Assembly: GCF_024166365.1 (NCBI RefSeq)
Contig: NC_064839.1
Coordinates: 32,872,378 to 32,936,377 of the forward strand
Length of the DNA stretch: 64,000 nt
Reading direction: 5' to 3'
Source of the DNA: Elephas maximus indicus
Lineage: Eukaryota > Chordata > Mammalia > Proboscidea > Elephantidae
Part shown: piece by piece, positions 1 to 10,985 of the stretch
How positions within the stretch are numbered: the stretch's first letter is position 1
How the letters are laid out: each line of letters begins with the position of its first letter
Position numbers and translations under genes: made by a program
The notes under the pieces: model-generated
What the model saw: only the letters and a program-made list of their open reading frames with translations
Told to the model about the DNA's origin: nothing
Databases searched by the model: none

Positions 1-1330
1 ATATGAAAAAGTATGTATTGTGTAATGCCATTCCTATGAAATCAAAGAATAAAGCTTGTCTGTGGTGATAGAAATCAAAATAGTGGGTGCCTTCGCTTGG
101 GGGGTAGAGATTGACTGGGAAGAGACTTGCAAGATGATGGAAGTGTTCTGTATCTTGCTGGAAACACTGGTTACATGGATGAATACATTTGTCAACTCGT
201 TGAACTGAACACCTAAGACCTGTACGTTTGGTTGTATTTTCATTATCCTTCAATGTGAAAAAGATGTGTAGTCAGACCATCTGGGTTTGAATCCTGGCTC
301 CATCCCTTAACACATTTGTGACCCAGGTTAATATATAAGACTCCGTTGCCTTGCCTATAAAATGGGCGTAATACTAGCTCTTATCTGGGCACACCTGGCT
401 ATTAAGTGAAAACTTAGTGTGTGTGAAGAGCTTGACTCAGCACCTGAGACTTGGAAAAGCACACAATAAATATTAACTGAATAAAAGCTTGCCCAAGTTC
501 CCGCAGTGAAGCAAGTAGAGTGAGGGTGCAGGTGAGGATGACCCCTGCTATGTGCAGAGGCAGGGAAGAGGACAAGGAATGAGCCAGGCAGATAAGCCAC
601 CAGCCCACCCACTGCCCCAGAATCCTGGGAAAGAAGCTGTGCTGGGAGTCCTGTCTCCCTCCTGGGCCCCAGACACAAACAGACATTACAGTTGCTGCTT
701 GTGGGCGAGTCATGATTTCTGGGCTCCTAGAGGCTGCGAGGAGTAGACAGGTGGACACTGCCCACTGATTTGTTGTGGGAATTCTCAGCGTGTAGAGCAC
801 GTGGCCCAGCCCTGAGAAGGGACCAGACCAGGGCACATATAGACTTGGAAAGCAGATGGAGTGCTGAGTGGGGAAACTGAGGCATATGCACAGGCCATAC
901 ATCAGGACAGGGGATGTGGGGAAGACTTTCTCTCCATGGTCTTCCTGAAACTCAGGGCTTCCCTGAACCCATGGGGTGTAACTGAGACCAGCTCTGCCTG
1001 CCCAACATGCAAGGGCACGCTCTGTGGCTCTGGTCCCTTGCAGACCCTAGAAGCACCCACCCCTGCTAAGGTTAATAGAGTTCACCCCTCCACAGAACCA
1101 CGTGGACTGAGGGCAGACACCCATCAGGTTGGACTATCCCCATCAAGCCTGGTAAAGGGCCTCCTCTCCACATCTCCTGCATCTGCCAACCTCATTATAA
1201 AATACTGCAGCTCTCTTCCAGGCTAGCTCGAGGCCTTGAATGATCCCAGCACAGGCACCAACAGGTGGAGGGAGCAACAAAGTCTATAAAAATATTAAAA
1301 ATCAGGGGTGCTAATAATGAGGATAGTAAC
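1..1330. other. Upstream intergenic DNA, no gene recognised
   Basis: No exon, RNA gene or clear repeat is recognised. The short open frames on both strands have no recognisable protein similarity and no supporting splice structure. Positions 265-480 resemble an eroded old SINE (MIR-like wording), but the match is too weak to call. Confidence 0.5.
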
Positions 1331-1333
1331 ACT

Positions 1334-1515
1334 GGTGTTGTTGTTAGGTGCCATCTAATCCGATTTGACTCATAGTGACCCCATGTGACAGAGTAGAACT
1401 GCCCAATAAGGTTTTCTGTAATCTTTATGGGAGCAGATCTCCAGGACTGTCTCCTGTGGAGCCGCTGGGTAGGTTTATATCACCAACCTTTTGGTTAGCA
1501 GCTGAACACTTAACA
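1334..1515 (-). repeat. AfroSINE (tRNA-Asn-like head type)
   Basis: Read on the + strand it begins with the (TTG)n/TAGGTGCCAT tail, then the 'actcatagtgacc' block and 'agagtagaactgccc'. It ends in the reversed tRNA-like head (ttggttagcagctgaacac). It is an older copy with several substitutions, and the outermost part of the head is missing. Confidence 0.9.
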
Positions 1516-1534
1516 TCAAACTCCTATGAGGTAC

Positions 1535-1700
1535 CACGTAGCTTTGCAGATATTATCCCCAACATTCTTAATGGCTCTAAAAGTTGTCATCAGTATTATT
1601 TTCCAAACCGAGAAATTGAGGTTCAGAGAGGTTAAGGAATTTGTCTGAGGTCACATAGCCAATTAGTACAGACATAATATAGGGATGCAATGATATTTGC
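1535..1700 (-). repeat. MIR-like SINE remnant
   Basis: The order 'ttattttccaaaccgagaaattgaggttcagagaggttaagg', then 'gtcacatagcc', then a degraded head is that of an inverted MIR element. Confidence 0.55.
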
Positions 1701-2126
1701 CTCCACAGCCCATGTCCTTACAATGCAGCATACCTCCTGAGGGGTCCCTGTCCCCATTTCGGAGGACAGCTAGATGAGGTTGAGTCTGATCCCTCAGCCT
1801 CAGTTTCTAGGAGCACAGCCAGGTGTTAGGTCCTCCTGGGTGTACCATCCAGGTCCACGGATGGCTGAGCCTCACTGGAGACTTGGTGAGACCCCACTCA
1901 TTAGGAACAGAGGCTTGGGGTATGCCCCTTGGAGAAGGGAGGCCACTTATTTCATCATCTGAGGCAATGAGCCCTCAGTCCTGCTGGCAAACACCAGGTT
2001 CTCCCTCAAGATCTCAAAAGCTGCGTGTGTTCTGCACCATGGTCTTTGCAGTCAACAGTAGCTGAGCACCTAGTGTGTGCCAGGCACCATACGAGACGCA
2101 TAGAAACTGTGAAGAAGAAGCAGGCA

Positions 2127-2660
2127 TCTTTGCCATGAGACCAGAAGAACCGGATGGTGCCCAGCTACCATTATTGAACATTTTGATCCAAGATACTGTA
2201 GAAGAACTCAGATCAAAAGGGGGAAAATGCAAGCCAGAATTTCAAATTTTCATGCACCCCAAACTTTCTGGAGCCACAGAGGGTGGATGAACGCCTGAAA
2301 TTATTGCCGAGATAATCTTTAAACCTTCAACCAAAAATACCCCCTGAAGTCTTCTTAAAACCAAAAAATAGTTTAGCTTAACTAGTAAAAAAGTCTGCCT
2401 TGAGCATTATGCTCTTACAAGAATTATCTATATGGTATTAAAGTGACAACAGCAACTTGAAAGATTAGATAGGAACCTTAGGGGACAGTGAGTTTATGTT
2501 AATGGGGGAGGAACAACTAAAAAGGAGGGTGAGAACGGTCGCACAACTCCAAGAATGTACACGATGTCCCCGAATTGTACATGCAGAAATGGTTGAATTT
2601 GTGTATGTTTTGCTGTGTATATTCTCAAAAACAGCAATAAAATAAAATTTAAAAAAGAAG
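2127..2660 (+). repeat. LINE-1 3' end, type A (3'UTR), 5'-truncated
   Basis: This non-coding stretch ends in an A-rich tail (aataaaataaaatttaaaaaa, about 2635-2657). It aligns by eye with a second + copy at 8330-8825 and with an antisense copy at 40766-41610. Shared landmarks include 'accaaaaatacccc', 'agtttagcttaactagtaaa', 'gacaacagcaacttgaaag' and 'gggaggaacaact'. I take it to be the 3' UTR of an afrotherian L1 subfamily; the family assignment is inference. No intact ORF is present. Confidence 0.7.
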
Positions 2661-3151
2661 AAGCAGGCACATAAATGGGCAATGATAGAGGAGGATGGGC
2701 TACAAAAGACGCTCATGATTCAGGCAAACTGAGGTGGAAGCACCAATAGGAGGCTCGCTTCCAGCTGGGGGATGACAACTGTCACAGGAGGCTGGGCCAG
2801 GAGGAAGCACTTCAGCTAGAACTGGGGCAGGTAGGCCGTGGGTGTGTGGAGTTGAGAGAGGCAGCTCGCGAGGCCATGGAAACAGCAGGGGCAAAGAGGT
2901 GGAGGAGATGGGTCTATCCAAGACAAGGCTGGGGGTGTTGCAAATAACTTAGCAAAGACCCAAACAACGAAAGAGAGTCATGGCAGGCGGTTTGAAGCTT
3001 GGCCATGTGGATTCTAGCCTCAGGGCAATGGGGAGGCGAGCAAGGTCTCGAGCAGGTGATTGCAAAGGTGTAGGTGTCAGATGCAATAAGAGGGTAAGTG
3101 ACTACAGAAGCCGAAGGTGGGAGGAGCAGATAGGTTTGGTTAGAAAGATGC

Positions 3152-3163
3152 TGAGCGTTGGGT
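3152..3163 (+). repeat. Target-site repeat copy 1 (TGAGCGTTGGGT)
   Basis: First of three near-identical 12-mers (also 3374-3385 and 3725-3736) that bracket two consecutive minus-strand AfroSINEs. They are target-site duplications from two insertions at the same spot. Confidence 0.7.
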
Positions 3164-3373
3164 TGTTGTTAGTTGCCATCAAGTTGATTCCAACTCATAG
3201 CGACCCCATGCGTGCAGACTAGAACTGTGCCTCACAGGGTTTTCAAGTCTGTGACTTTTTGGAAAAGCAGATCACCAGGACTTGTCCTCCGAAGCGCCTC
3301 TGGGAGGGTTCTAACTGCCAACATTTGGGTTAGTAGTTGAGTGCTTAACCATCTGCGTCATCCAAGGACCCCG
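3164..3373 (-). repeat. AfroSINE, inverted
   Basis: Full-length inverted copy running from 'ttgttgttagttgccatcaagt' to the reversed head 'gtgcttaaccatctgcgtca'. It is flanked by TGAGCRTTGGGT on both sides. Confidence 0.92.
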
Positions 3374-3385
3374 TGAGCATTGGGT

Positions 3386-3724
3386 GGTGGTGGTGGTGGT
3401 GGTTGTCACTGAGTTGATCCGATTCAGGCCGTAATCGCTATCGGAAGGAGCATTTGTGGCACAGTGGTTAAGCATTCACGACAGGAGAAAGACGTGACAG
3501 TCTGCTTCCATAAAGATTACAGCCTTGAAAACCCTGTGGGATAGCTCACTCTGTCCTGTAGGGTTGCTATGAGTCAAAATTGACTCAATGGGAATGGGAT
3601 TTTTTTATTAATCTTTATGGCAGCAAATTGCCAGGTCTTTTCTTCTGCAGAGTCGCTGCTGGGTTTGAACCAATGACGTTTCGGTTAGCAGCCAAGCACT
3701 TAACCACTGCCCACCAGGGCTCCT
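3386..3724 (-). repeat. AfroSINE, inverted, split by a second AfroSINE
   Basis: The tail part (3386-3442, with a (GGT)n-rich start) and the head part (about 3607-3724) belong to one inverted element. It is interrupted by a plus-strand copy at 3443-3606. It ends in 'aagcacttaaccactgcccaccagggctcc', followed by the third TGAGCATTGGGT. Confidence 0.85.
3443..3606 (+). repeat. AfroSINE, plus orientation, nested insertion
   Basis: It starts 'ggaaggagcatttgtggcacagtgg', passes 'gacagtctgcttcc' and 'ctgtcctgtagggttgctatgagtc', and ends in an oligo-T-rich tail. 'taatcgctat' before and 'taatctttat' after it look like the diverged target duplication within the host SINE. Confidence 0.88.
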
Positions 3725-3885
3725 TGAGCATTGGGTAAAACCCTGCCTTCCATCAGCCTCTGAGGCAACCACTTTCCCTGCAACTAGACAGAGAGCCAAC
3801 AGCCCCCCGCTGCTGGTCATAGGATGAGCTTCCCGAGGCACAGCCTCGCTGCCTGCACCAGGTTTCAAAGAGTCACTTCATAATT

Positions 3886-3904
3886 TAAACACACACACAC
3901 ACAC
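3886..3904. repeat. (CA)n microsatellite
   Basis: About nine CA units sit directly at the tail of the following inverted AfroSINE. Confidence 0.9.
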
Positions 3905-3905
3905 G

Positions 3906-4096
3906 CAGTTGCCATCGAGCTGATTCCAACTCATGGCGACCCCATGTGTGTCAGAGCAGAGCTGTGCTCCACAGGGTTTTCAAGGCTATGACCTTTTGGA
4001 AGCAAATCGCCAGGCCTTTCTTCCAAGGCACCTCATGGTGGGTTTGAACCACTAACCTTTCAGTGAACAGCCGAAAACTTAACCATCTGAGCCCTG
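3906..4096 (-). repeat. AfroSINE, inverted
   Basis: 'gttgccatcgagctgattccaactcatggcgacc' through 'aaaacttaaccatctgagccctg'. All landmark blocks of the family are present in order. Confidence 0.92.
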
Positions 4097-4384
4097 TAAA
4101 TTATCGTTTTTCTTTTTCACCGTCATTTACTTGGTGTCTGTGACACCCTGCTCATCAGAGAGAAAAGTAGCCTGCACACAGAACCGCAGGGCGGCATTTC
4201 ATTCTGAAGCGCTAGGAGAGTGAAATTCACTCAAAGGAAAGGTTTATTCAAAACAAATGTGGCGCCAACACACACTCGCCCTTTGCAGAGCTCAAGCTCT
4301 GCTGTGAAGACACAGCCCAACGTGGGAGGCTCGGAAAACAGGGAGGGGCTTTGGAAGTTGTTCCCAGGGGCACAGGGCTGCTGT

Positions 4385-4610
4385 GGGGTTACCTGGGATT
4401 CTCCACGCCTGCTCTGGGAACCCTGGGTCCTGCCCCCTGTGACTCTCCAACCTGGGGATCACCAGAATTACCCAGGCAGCTAGTTGATAATACAGATTCC
4501 TGGACTCCCCCCAGACCTACTGTAGCCACATCTCTGGGGTGGGGCCTGAGAATCTGCATTTTTAACAAGCACCTCCCCCAACCCAGGTCATCCTAAATGC
4601 CCAGGTGGGT
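4385..4610. repeat. MER5A-like hAT DNA-transposon remnant
   Basis: It contains the typical 'acagattcctggactc...cagacctactg...ggggtggggcctgagaatctgcatttttaacaag' arrangement of MER5-type nonautonomous hAT elements. The terminal inverted repeats are eroded. Confidence 0.65.
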
Positions 4611-4865
4611 TTGGGAAACACACATCTAAAACACCACCCCTGCCCTCCCATTTGGAGGGACTTGCCTTCTCTCTCCTCCTGGGCCCACTTCTAGGGACCC
4701 CAGGGCCCCCTGCCCGCAGGCTCCAGTGCCTCATTCTGAAAGCCCCATGCTCCTTTCCAGGCCAACTGACCCCAGACACGGGGCCCCGAACCTCTCCGCT
4801 GGGGTCTACCGTAGCTCTCCGGTGATTATTTCATGGTTAACTCTGCTAGTTTTTGTCTTGTAGGA

Positions 4866-5160
4866 GTTGTTGCCATTGTTAGTTGCTATTGTGTCAACTT
4901 TCATTCATGCACAATGGGATCGGACCATTGTGAGCCATAAGATGTTCATTCACTGGTTTCTTGGTAGCAGATTGCCAGGCCTTTCTTCCTAGTCCATCTT
5001 AGTCTGGAAGCTCCACTGAAACCCGTTCAGGAACATGGCAACATACAAGCCTCCACCGACGTATGGCTGGTGGCTATGCATGAGGTACATTGGCCGGGAA
5101 TGGAACCCGAGCCTCCCACATGCAAGGTGAGAATTCTACCACGGAACCACCACTGCCCCC
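4866..5160 (-). repeat. Long AfroSINE variant with tRNA-Gly-like head
   Basis: The tail half (about 4866-4990) shares blocks with ordinary AfroSINEs. The distal half is different: 'ttcctagtccatcttagtctggaagctccactgaaa', then a reversed tRNA-like head at about 5085-5155. Read on the minus strand, the head matches the D arm, anticodon arm and T arm of tRNA-Gly. Sister copies lie at 11510-11800 and 39882-40208. Confidence 0.85.
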
Positions 5161-5176
5161 TTGTAGGAAGAAAAAA

Positions 5177-5322
5177 CTCATTGCCGTCAAGTCAATTCTG
5201 ACTCATAGCGACCCTATAGGACAGAGTAGAACTGCCCCATAGGGTTTCCAAGGAGCGCCTGGTGGATTCCACGTCGGCCTTTTGGTTAGCAGCCAAACTC
5301 TTAACCACTCACCACCAGGGTT
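5177..5322 (-). repeat. AfroSINE, inverted, short internal form
   Basis: It runs from 'attgccgtcaagtcaattctgactcatagcgacc' to 'ttaaccactcaccaccagggtt'. The middle ('cttccgtaaagatttacagcc' segment) is absent, so 'agggtttccaaggagcgcctggtgg' joins directly, as in the young short subfamily. Confidence 0.93.
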
Positions 5323-6064
5323 AAAAAAAAAAAGGGTTAGGACGTATGAATTCTACTCCACTTTATTGCTGTACCAAGAATATCATATTACTTTTTTTTT
5401 TTTTTTTAATAATCATTTAAATCCCCTCACCTCCTCCCAGGTGGTGAGAAACTCCATCTTGACCAGGAAGTGGGGGGGTGCAGTCTGGGGCAGGGGGTAA
5501 TACCTCTGGTCTTCAGAGCATTCTGATTGCCTTGAGTTTGGCCCCATTGTCACAAGCGTCTTCTTTTGCACCCATGGGTCAGGCACCCCTGGGACCCAGC
5601 TTCCTTAAGTGCCCCACAAATCCAGTCCTCTTAGGTCCAGCCGCCACCACCACCACCCCCTACCCCCACCCCAAATACTATGAGGAGTCCACCAAAACCC
5701 TATGTCCTTCCTGGTCCTGTGGAGTTTCCTCTTTCTCACAGGCCGTCTCAGCCTACCCCACCTCCACCCTCCCAGCCCAGCCATCCCTCCATCCCCTCCG
5801 CCTCTGTCCTGCACAAGGGACGGAGGAAAGAGATGCCTTTCCTTACCAGCTCACCTTTAACATAGGCACATTTATATTTCTCTTTTATTAAGGACTTATT
5901 TATTAATAAAACCCTTCTTAGTCTACTGGTTTCAAGAGTGGCTTGAAATGTAATACCATTTAATACTTATAACACAATAAATAATAATGAAGCAAGGCCT
6001 CTAGTCAAAGCTCTGCTCCATGCCGACCCTGCCGTAGACGCTTCCCAGGCAGGAGTAGTTCTCA

Positions 6065-6236
6065 TTCCTAGCTGTACACGGGAATCTTCTGGAAGCTTTC
6101 AAAAGACCCCTGTCCAGGTCCCACTCCCCAGAAGTTCTGATGAAATTGGTCCAGGTGGGACTCAGGGTGGACCCTGGCATTTTAATTACCCTGGGGAATT
6201 CTAAATGTGCAGCCAGGTTTGGGGACCACTGATCAG
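6065..6236. repeat. MER5A-like element
   Basis: 'gaatcttctggaagctttcaaaag...cccaggtccc' and 'ctggggaattctaaatgtgcagccaggtttggggaccactg' match both arms of a MER5A-type element, with an intact-looking terminal inverted repeat on the right. Confidence 0.75.
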
Positions 6237-6265
6237 TCCTCGATAGGATCTTTTGACTTGGGGGT

Positions 6266-6460
6266 GGTTGTTGTTATTGTTAGTTCCTGCCAAGCCAATG
6301 CTGACCCATAGCGACCCCATATGTGCAGAGCAGAACTGCTCCATAGAATTTTCAAGGCTGCGATCTTTCAGGAGCAGCTCACCAGGCACCTCTGGGTGGG
6401 TTTGAACCAACAAACTTTCAGCTAATAGTGAAACGTCTCACCATGTGTGCCGCCCAGGGA
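6266..6460 (-). repeat. AfroSINE, inverted
   Basis: 'gttgttgttattgttagttcctgccaag...tagcgaccccatatgtgcagagcag' through a diverged head ending 'cgcccaggga'. Confidence 0.88.
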
Positions 6461-6959
6461 CGCCAGGGTATAGATAGTGTCTCCATTAGACAAATGAGGA
6501 AACTGAGGCCCAGGGGTTTCAGGAACAGTTGGATGCGGGAGGCAGGGGTACAAAGCCAGGGGCACCCAGACTGAATCATTGGCTACTGCTGGGAGGGGGA
6601 GCTCTGCCCCCACGTCATCCATGTCTGAGCAGATCCTGACTAGAGGTGAGGGTGCAGGGGCTGCCTTGGCAAGCCACCAGCTGTGAGTGGAGCCACCAGC
6701 AGGCAGCAGAGGAGGAGGAAGCCCAGGCAGGTGTCCCTGCCTGCTGTGTGTCAACCTCCCATGGCACTAGCCAGAGGCCGCCCCAGGCAGAGGCCATGGT
6801 GGGTCCTCTCAGTCCCCCAGGCCAGGCTAGAAGCTGGAGCCCAAAGCTGCTGGGTGGTGGGCTGGGCTGAGGCAGGAAGTCAGAGAAGCCTATCCAAGAA
6901 GGACAGAGAAACAAATTGCAAACAGGAGGAATTTTGCTATTAAAAATTTTCTTAAAAAA

Positions 6960-7130
6960 CATAGCAGCCCAGTGAATAAAATAACATACGGGGGAGGTGG
7001 CGGGGGGGTTCTCCTGGCCCCCAATGCTCCTGCTTCAATCCCCACTACTGGCAGCAGAGTAGTAGCAGGGATATATAATTAGCAGCTGTTATTACATTAA
7101 CACGTGTGATACACGCTGATTAGATGTCAT
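6960..7130. promoter_or_regulatory. Non-repetitive AT-rich block, candidate conserved enhancer
   Basis: About 7070-7130 packs a TAATTAG homeodomain-type site, CAGCTG and CACGTG E-boxes, ATTACATTAA and TGATTAGATG into roughly 60 bases with no recognised repeat. It lies about 16.5 kb upstream of the CDH5 promoter. Enhancer function is inference from composition only. Confidence 0.3.
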
Positions 7131-7714
7131 TAACGTGGAAAGAAGAACCACTTGCACCCCAATCTCCATCTGTGAGTAAGGGAGATGGTGGGGTGGGTGA
7201 CGGTGGGGGGATCCCTGGCTGAGCCTCTGGACCTCTCAGAGTGGCTGCAATATGCCCAGGACATCCTCCGCCCAACCCCGGGGGACCAGTGTCCCTCCTG
7301 CCAGAGGCACCATGCCCCGCCACCCCCTCAGCCTGCCCACCCAACATCCACTTTCCCCCAAAACATCATTCCAGGCACCGTAGATACTTAATATTCTCCA
7401 TCAGGCTCTCAGAAGACTTTCTGGGTGCTAATAAATTCACGACACTTTGGTATTCTGAGCAGCTGGTGATTTCAAAGCAACGTTTCACACAGTCCAACAG
7501 GCAAGCTCGGCCCAGGATGGGGACCAGACAGCCCTCGGCTATCAGAGCAGCTTTTCCAGGTCTGCTGGGGCACAGAGAATTGTCTCCAAAGCCACCACCC
7601 CACTGGTTTTTAGAGTCGCATCTTCATGAGGGCGATACTGGGTCTTCATGGGATGTCTACACCATGAGTCTCAGTGCATATTCTGTGCACCATCCATATC
7701 ACCTTTAGGGCCCA

Positions 7715-7835
7715 TAACAATGGTCCCAGCCTAGCCCAGCTGAATCAGACCCTGGGGGAGGCCTGGGAATCTGTATTTTTAACAAAAAACCCCTGATTGC
7801 TATTCACAAAGAAGTTTAGGAAGCCCTGATCTGCC
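7715..7835. repeat. MER5A-like remnant
   Basis: 'agctgaatcagaccctgggggaggcctgggaatctgtatttttaacaaa' followed by 'tttaggaagccctgat' is the central and right part of a MER5-type element. Confidence 0.6.
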
Positions 7836-8039
7836 CATGGTGAGAGGCCATGGCAGGAGGGGGCAGGGGGGATTCCTTTATCACCATTTCACAGATTAGG
7901 AAGCTGATCCCCAGGTCTCAGCTCAAATGGGTCACTTCCCCTGACCACCAGGCCAGGGTAGCCCCAGTCACCCCCTGTCACAGCACTTGGGACTTTCTGA
8001 AATTGCCTTATTTAGTAACATGTTTGTGTTTCTCATCTG

Positions 8040-8160
8040 TCTTCCCCCCCACACCCCCCAGGATGTAGGCTCCAAGAGACCTTACCGATCTTGTCTGTCG
8101 TCCAACCCCACACCCAGCACGGAGCCTGGCACAGAGTAAATTGGGCTGAATGATGGAGAT
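8040..8160 (+). repeat. LINE-2-like 3' end remnant
   Basis: 'gatgtaggctccaagagaccttaccgatcttgtctgtc...cacccagcacggagcctggcacagagtaaa' follows the order of an L2 3' end. It is short and diverged. Confidence 0.5.
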
Positions 8161-8329
8161 GGTGAGGTCAGGAGGCACACACAGGTTTGGAGACTCCAGG
8201 GCTGTCCTGAGATGGGGGTGAGTCCCAGGGCAGGGCTATGGGGTACTCAGGGCCAGGGAAGCTGGCCCACCCAGCACTGAGTCAGGAAGGAATCAGCAGA
8301 CATCATGTCTGCCCTTATGATGCCACAAG

Positions 8330-8830
8330 TCAAAGGAACCAGCTGAGGAAGTTTTGATCAAAAATTCTATAGAAGAATCCTGATCAAAAGAGGGAAAATG
8401 CAGAACAGAATTTTAAATTCTTATGGAATCCAGACCTCTGGAGCCATTAAGGCTGGATGACATCCCAAAACTATTGCCCTGAGACAATCTTTAAACCTTA
8501 AACCAAAAATATTCCCTGGAGTCTTCTTTAAATCAAACGATAGTTTAGTTTACTAGTAAAGAATTCTGCCCTGAGCACTGAGCTCTTTTAAGATCTATCT
8601 ATATGGGATCCAACTAACAACAGCAACTTGAAAGATAGGAATCTCACGGGGCAGTGAGTTTGTGTTAATGAGGGAGGAACAACTTGGAAAAAGAAGGTGA
8701 AAATGGTCGCACAACTCAAAGAATGTAATCAATGTCCTTGAATTGTTCATGTAGATATTGTTGAATGCGTGCATGTTCTACTCTGTACATTGTCAACAAC
8801 AAAAAATAAATTATTTTTTTAAAAAGGAGC
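8330..8830 (+). repeat. LINE-1 3' end, type A, second + copy
   Basis: Homologous to 2127-2660 over nearly its whole length, including the A/T-rich 3' tail (aaaaaataaattatttttttaaaaa). Differences are scattered substitutions and small indels, as expected of two independent insertions. It is non-coding. Confidence 0.72.
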
Positions 8831-9665
8831 CCTTCGGAAGCTGGGTGGGGTGGTGGTTCTCTTCTGCAGATGAGGAGACTGAGACACCAGGAGCTGAGGC
8901 CATGGGCTCATGGCTTCCCAGGAAATAAACATCAGGCGTGCCCCCCACACATGCCCTCTGTCTCCCTCCCTCCTCTGCCCAGGGTGGAATGGGCCTCCAC
9001 AGGGGCTCTAAGGGCTAAATCCCAAGTTGGACTGAGGTCAGCCAACACCCAGTCTTCTAGGGTTCTGGGAGCGTCCGTGAGCCAGGCAGGGTCGGGGAGG
9101 AATGTGGGCACACAGCCCAGTCACGTCCATCAGCCAAAGACAATTGCAGTTGAGCCTCCTTCTCGGGGAGACTAATATTCATGCTGAATGCTAAGCAGCT
9201 GGGGCAGCTGGTCCACGGTCAGGCCTTCAAACCCGCCCCACCGGCGCCAGCTCAGGCTCAGCAAATGGACGTCTAACAGGCAGCAAATGAGCATGTCAAG
9301 CCCGATCATTCCACAGCGGGGGACCAGGCCTGCGGGGCGGCAGCCGAGGGATGGTGACCTCCTGGCACAGCTGTCCCTGAGACCGTCCGCTCCTGCCTGT
9401 GTGTGGTAATGCGCTGAGCCCGCGGACCCTTCACCTCCAGTCTGCACACATCTCAGCCTGGGCAGGGGCCGAGGAGGCAGCCGTCAGGCCACAGCCTCAG
9501 AGTGACACCGATAGGCCTGGGGATGGGCTGATGCTGGGGGAGCGCAGCTCTGCCCCACGCAGGGGGCTGTACCGGTGGGGTGGGAGGGTGTGGCACAAGG
9601 CCTAATTGAAAAATTCACAGAGGCAAGTATGGAGCCCCAAAACCAGGAATGGTAAGTCTCTACGA

Positions 9666-9870
9666 GTCCCCGGGCGGTGAAAGTGTTAACACCTTGGCTG
9701 CTAACTGACAGTAAGGAGGTTCGAGTCCACTCAGAGGCACCTCAGAACTAAGGCCTGGCGATCTCCTTCCCAAAAACCAGCCAGTGAACACTCTACAGAG
9801 CGTAGTCCTACTCTGATACACACGGGATTGCCATGAGCCGGAGTTCACTCCACAGCAACGGGTGTGGGTT
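9666..9870 (+). repeat. AfroSINE, diverged plus copy
   Basis: The tRNA-like head 'cttggctgctaactgacagtaaggaggttcgagtccac' is followed by 'aggcctggcgatctccttcc', 'cactctacagagc' and the tail 'ttgccatgagccggagttcactccacagcaacgg'. It is followed by a TG-rich stretch (9868-9900). Confidence 0.82.
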
Positions 9871-10734
9871 TGTGTGTGTGCCTGTGTGTACGTGTGTGTG
9901 TTTTGTTTGTTTGTTTTAGTTTTTGTTTTGTTCTCTACTTCTTCCAGAAGAGCTTTAAAGGAAAAGTCCCTCCCTCAGAAGAAGCCATCTGAGGCCTCGA
10001 TGCACCTTTAAAATGTCAAACCCAGCCTCGGAGGCTCCCCTCAGACAGCCCCACTCAGCAGGTCAGCACTGCTCACTGGCAGACGCCATCTTTGGAGAAG
10101 GTAGTGCTGGAGTTTGGGGAGGGAGCAGAGTCGAGAGCCCAGAGTGAAGCTCTGAACACAGGGAAGGAAGGTGGGTCCCCATCGGCAGCATCACCTCCCC
10201 AAATGGAAGGGCTGGAGAGAGTGAGTGGGTCCGAGTGGAGTGCACAGCCTATCACTTCCCTCAGTCATACTAAAGGCCAATGATCGGAGTGACTAGGTGA
10301 TGACGGAGCTAAGGGCCATTCTTGGGCCATGTCCAGAACAGGCTCAAGTGACAGGTAGGTGTGCCCAGGGCCTCTGGCAGAAGGCGGCTGGTGTGAGTGG
10401 AGATGGGGTGCCCCCCAACTTCTTAGAATGGAGTATACAAAGAGGGAGAGCTTTACAGCCAGGTCCTGGCAGAAGGACACTGCCTGTGCTTCCAAGCTCC
10501 CAGCAGAGACAGTGAACTTGAGACCAGGCAAGGAGGACAGACACAGCTCGCTGAGGGAGCTCGGGAAGTTGGCACATCTACCTCCAAACACAGACCTGGC
10601 ATCCAACTTCTTGGGCAATGCTTGGCAGAAGAATCTGGATGGCCATCCCTCAGCGTGCCTCCTCCGTGGTCTCACCTCCAAGTTAGTCCCACTCCAGCTC
10701 CTTCCCTAGCCGGCTGCAGACCCCAGAGCACAGC

Positions 10735-10985
10735 CCATGCACACTCACACGTATGCACCTACAAACATGCACGCACACACGTGGACTCAGCCACTACCTA
10801 TCTGCGCACACATCAGTGTGCACATGCTCACACACACAGGCCAGATGATGCACACTCAGTCACATGCACAGTTTTCCATAGATAGACGCAGGCACAGACA
10901 CTTGCACACACAAATGGGTCACTGTACGCTGACAGCAACGTACCTGGATTCATAGATCTACACACACACAGCCTGCTCTCGGTCA
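10735..10985. repeat. Imperfect CA-rich microsatellite tract
   Basis: Interrupted runs of CACACA and GCACACA over about 250 bases; low complexity. Confidence 0.7.

Noticed and set aside
5085-5155. The tRNA-Gly-like segment as a functional tRNA gene.
   Set aside because: It is embedded in a SINE with matching sister copies at 11510 and 39882, carries changes in the anticodon and acceptor regions, and lacks a terminator directly after it.
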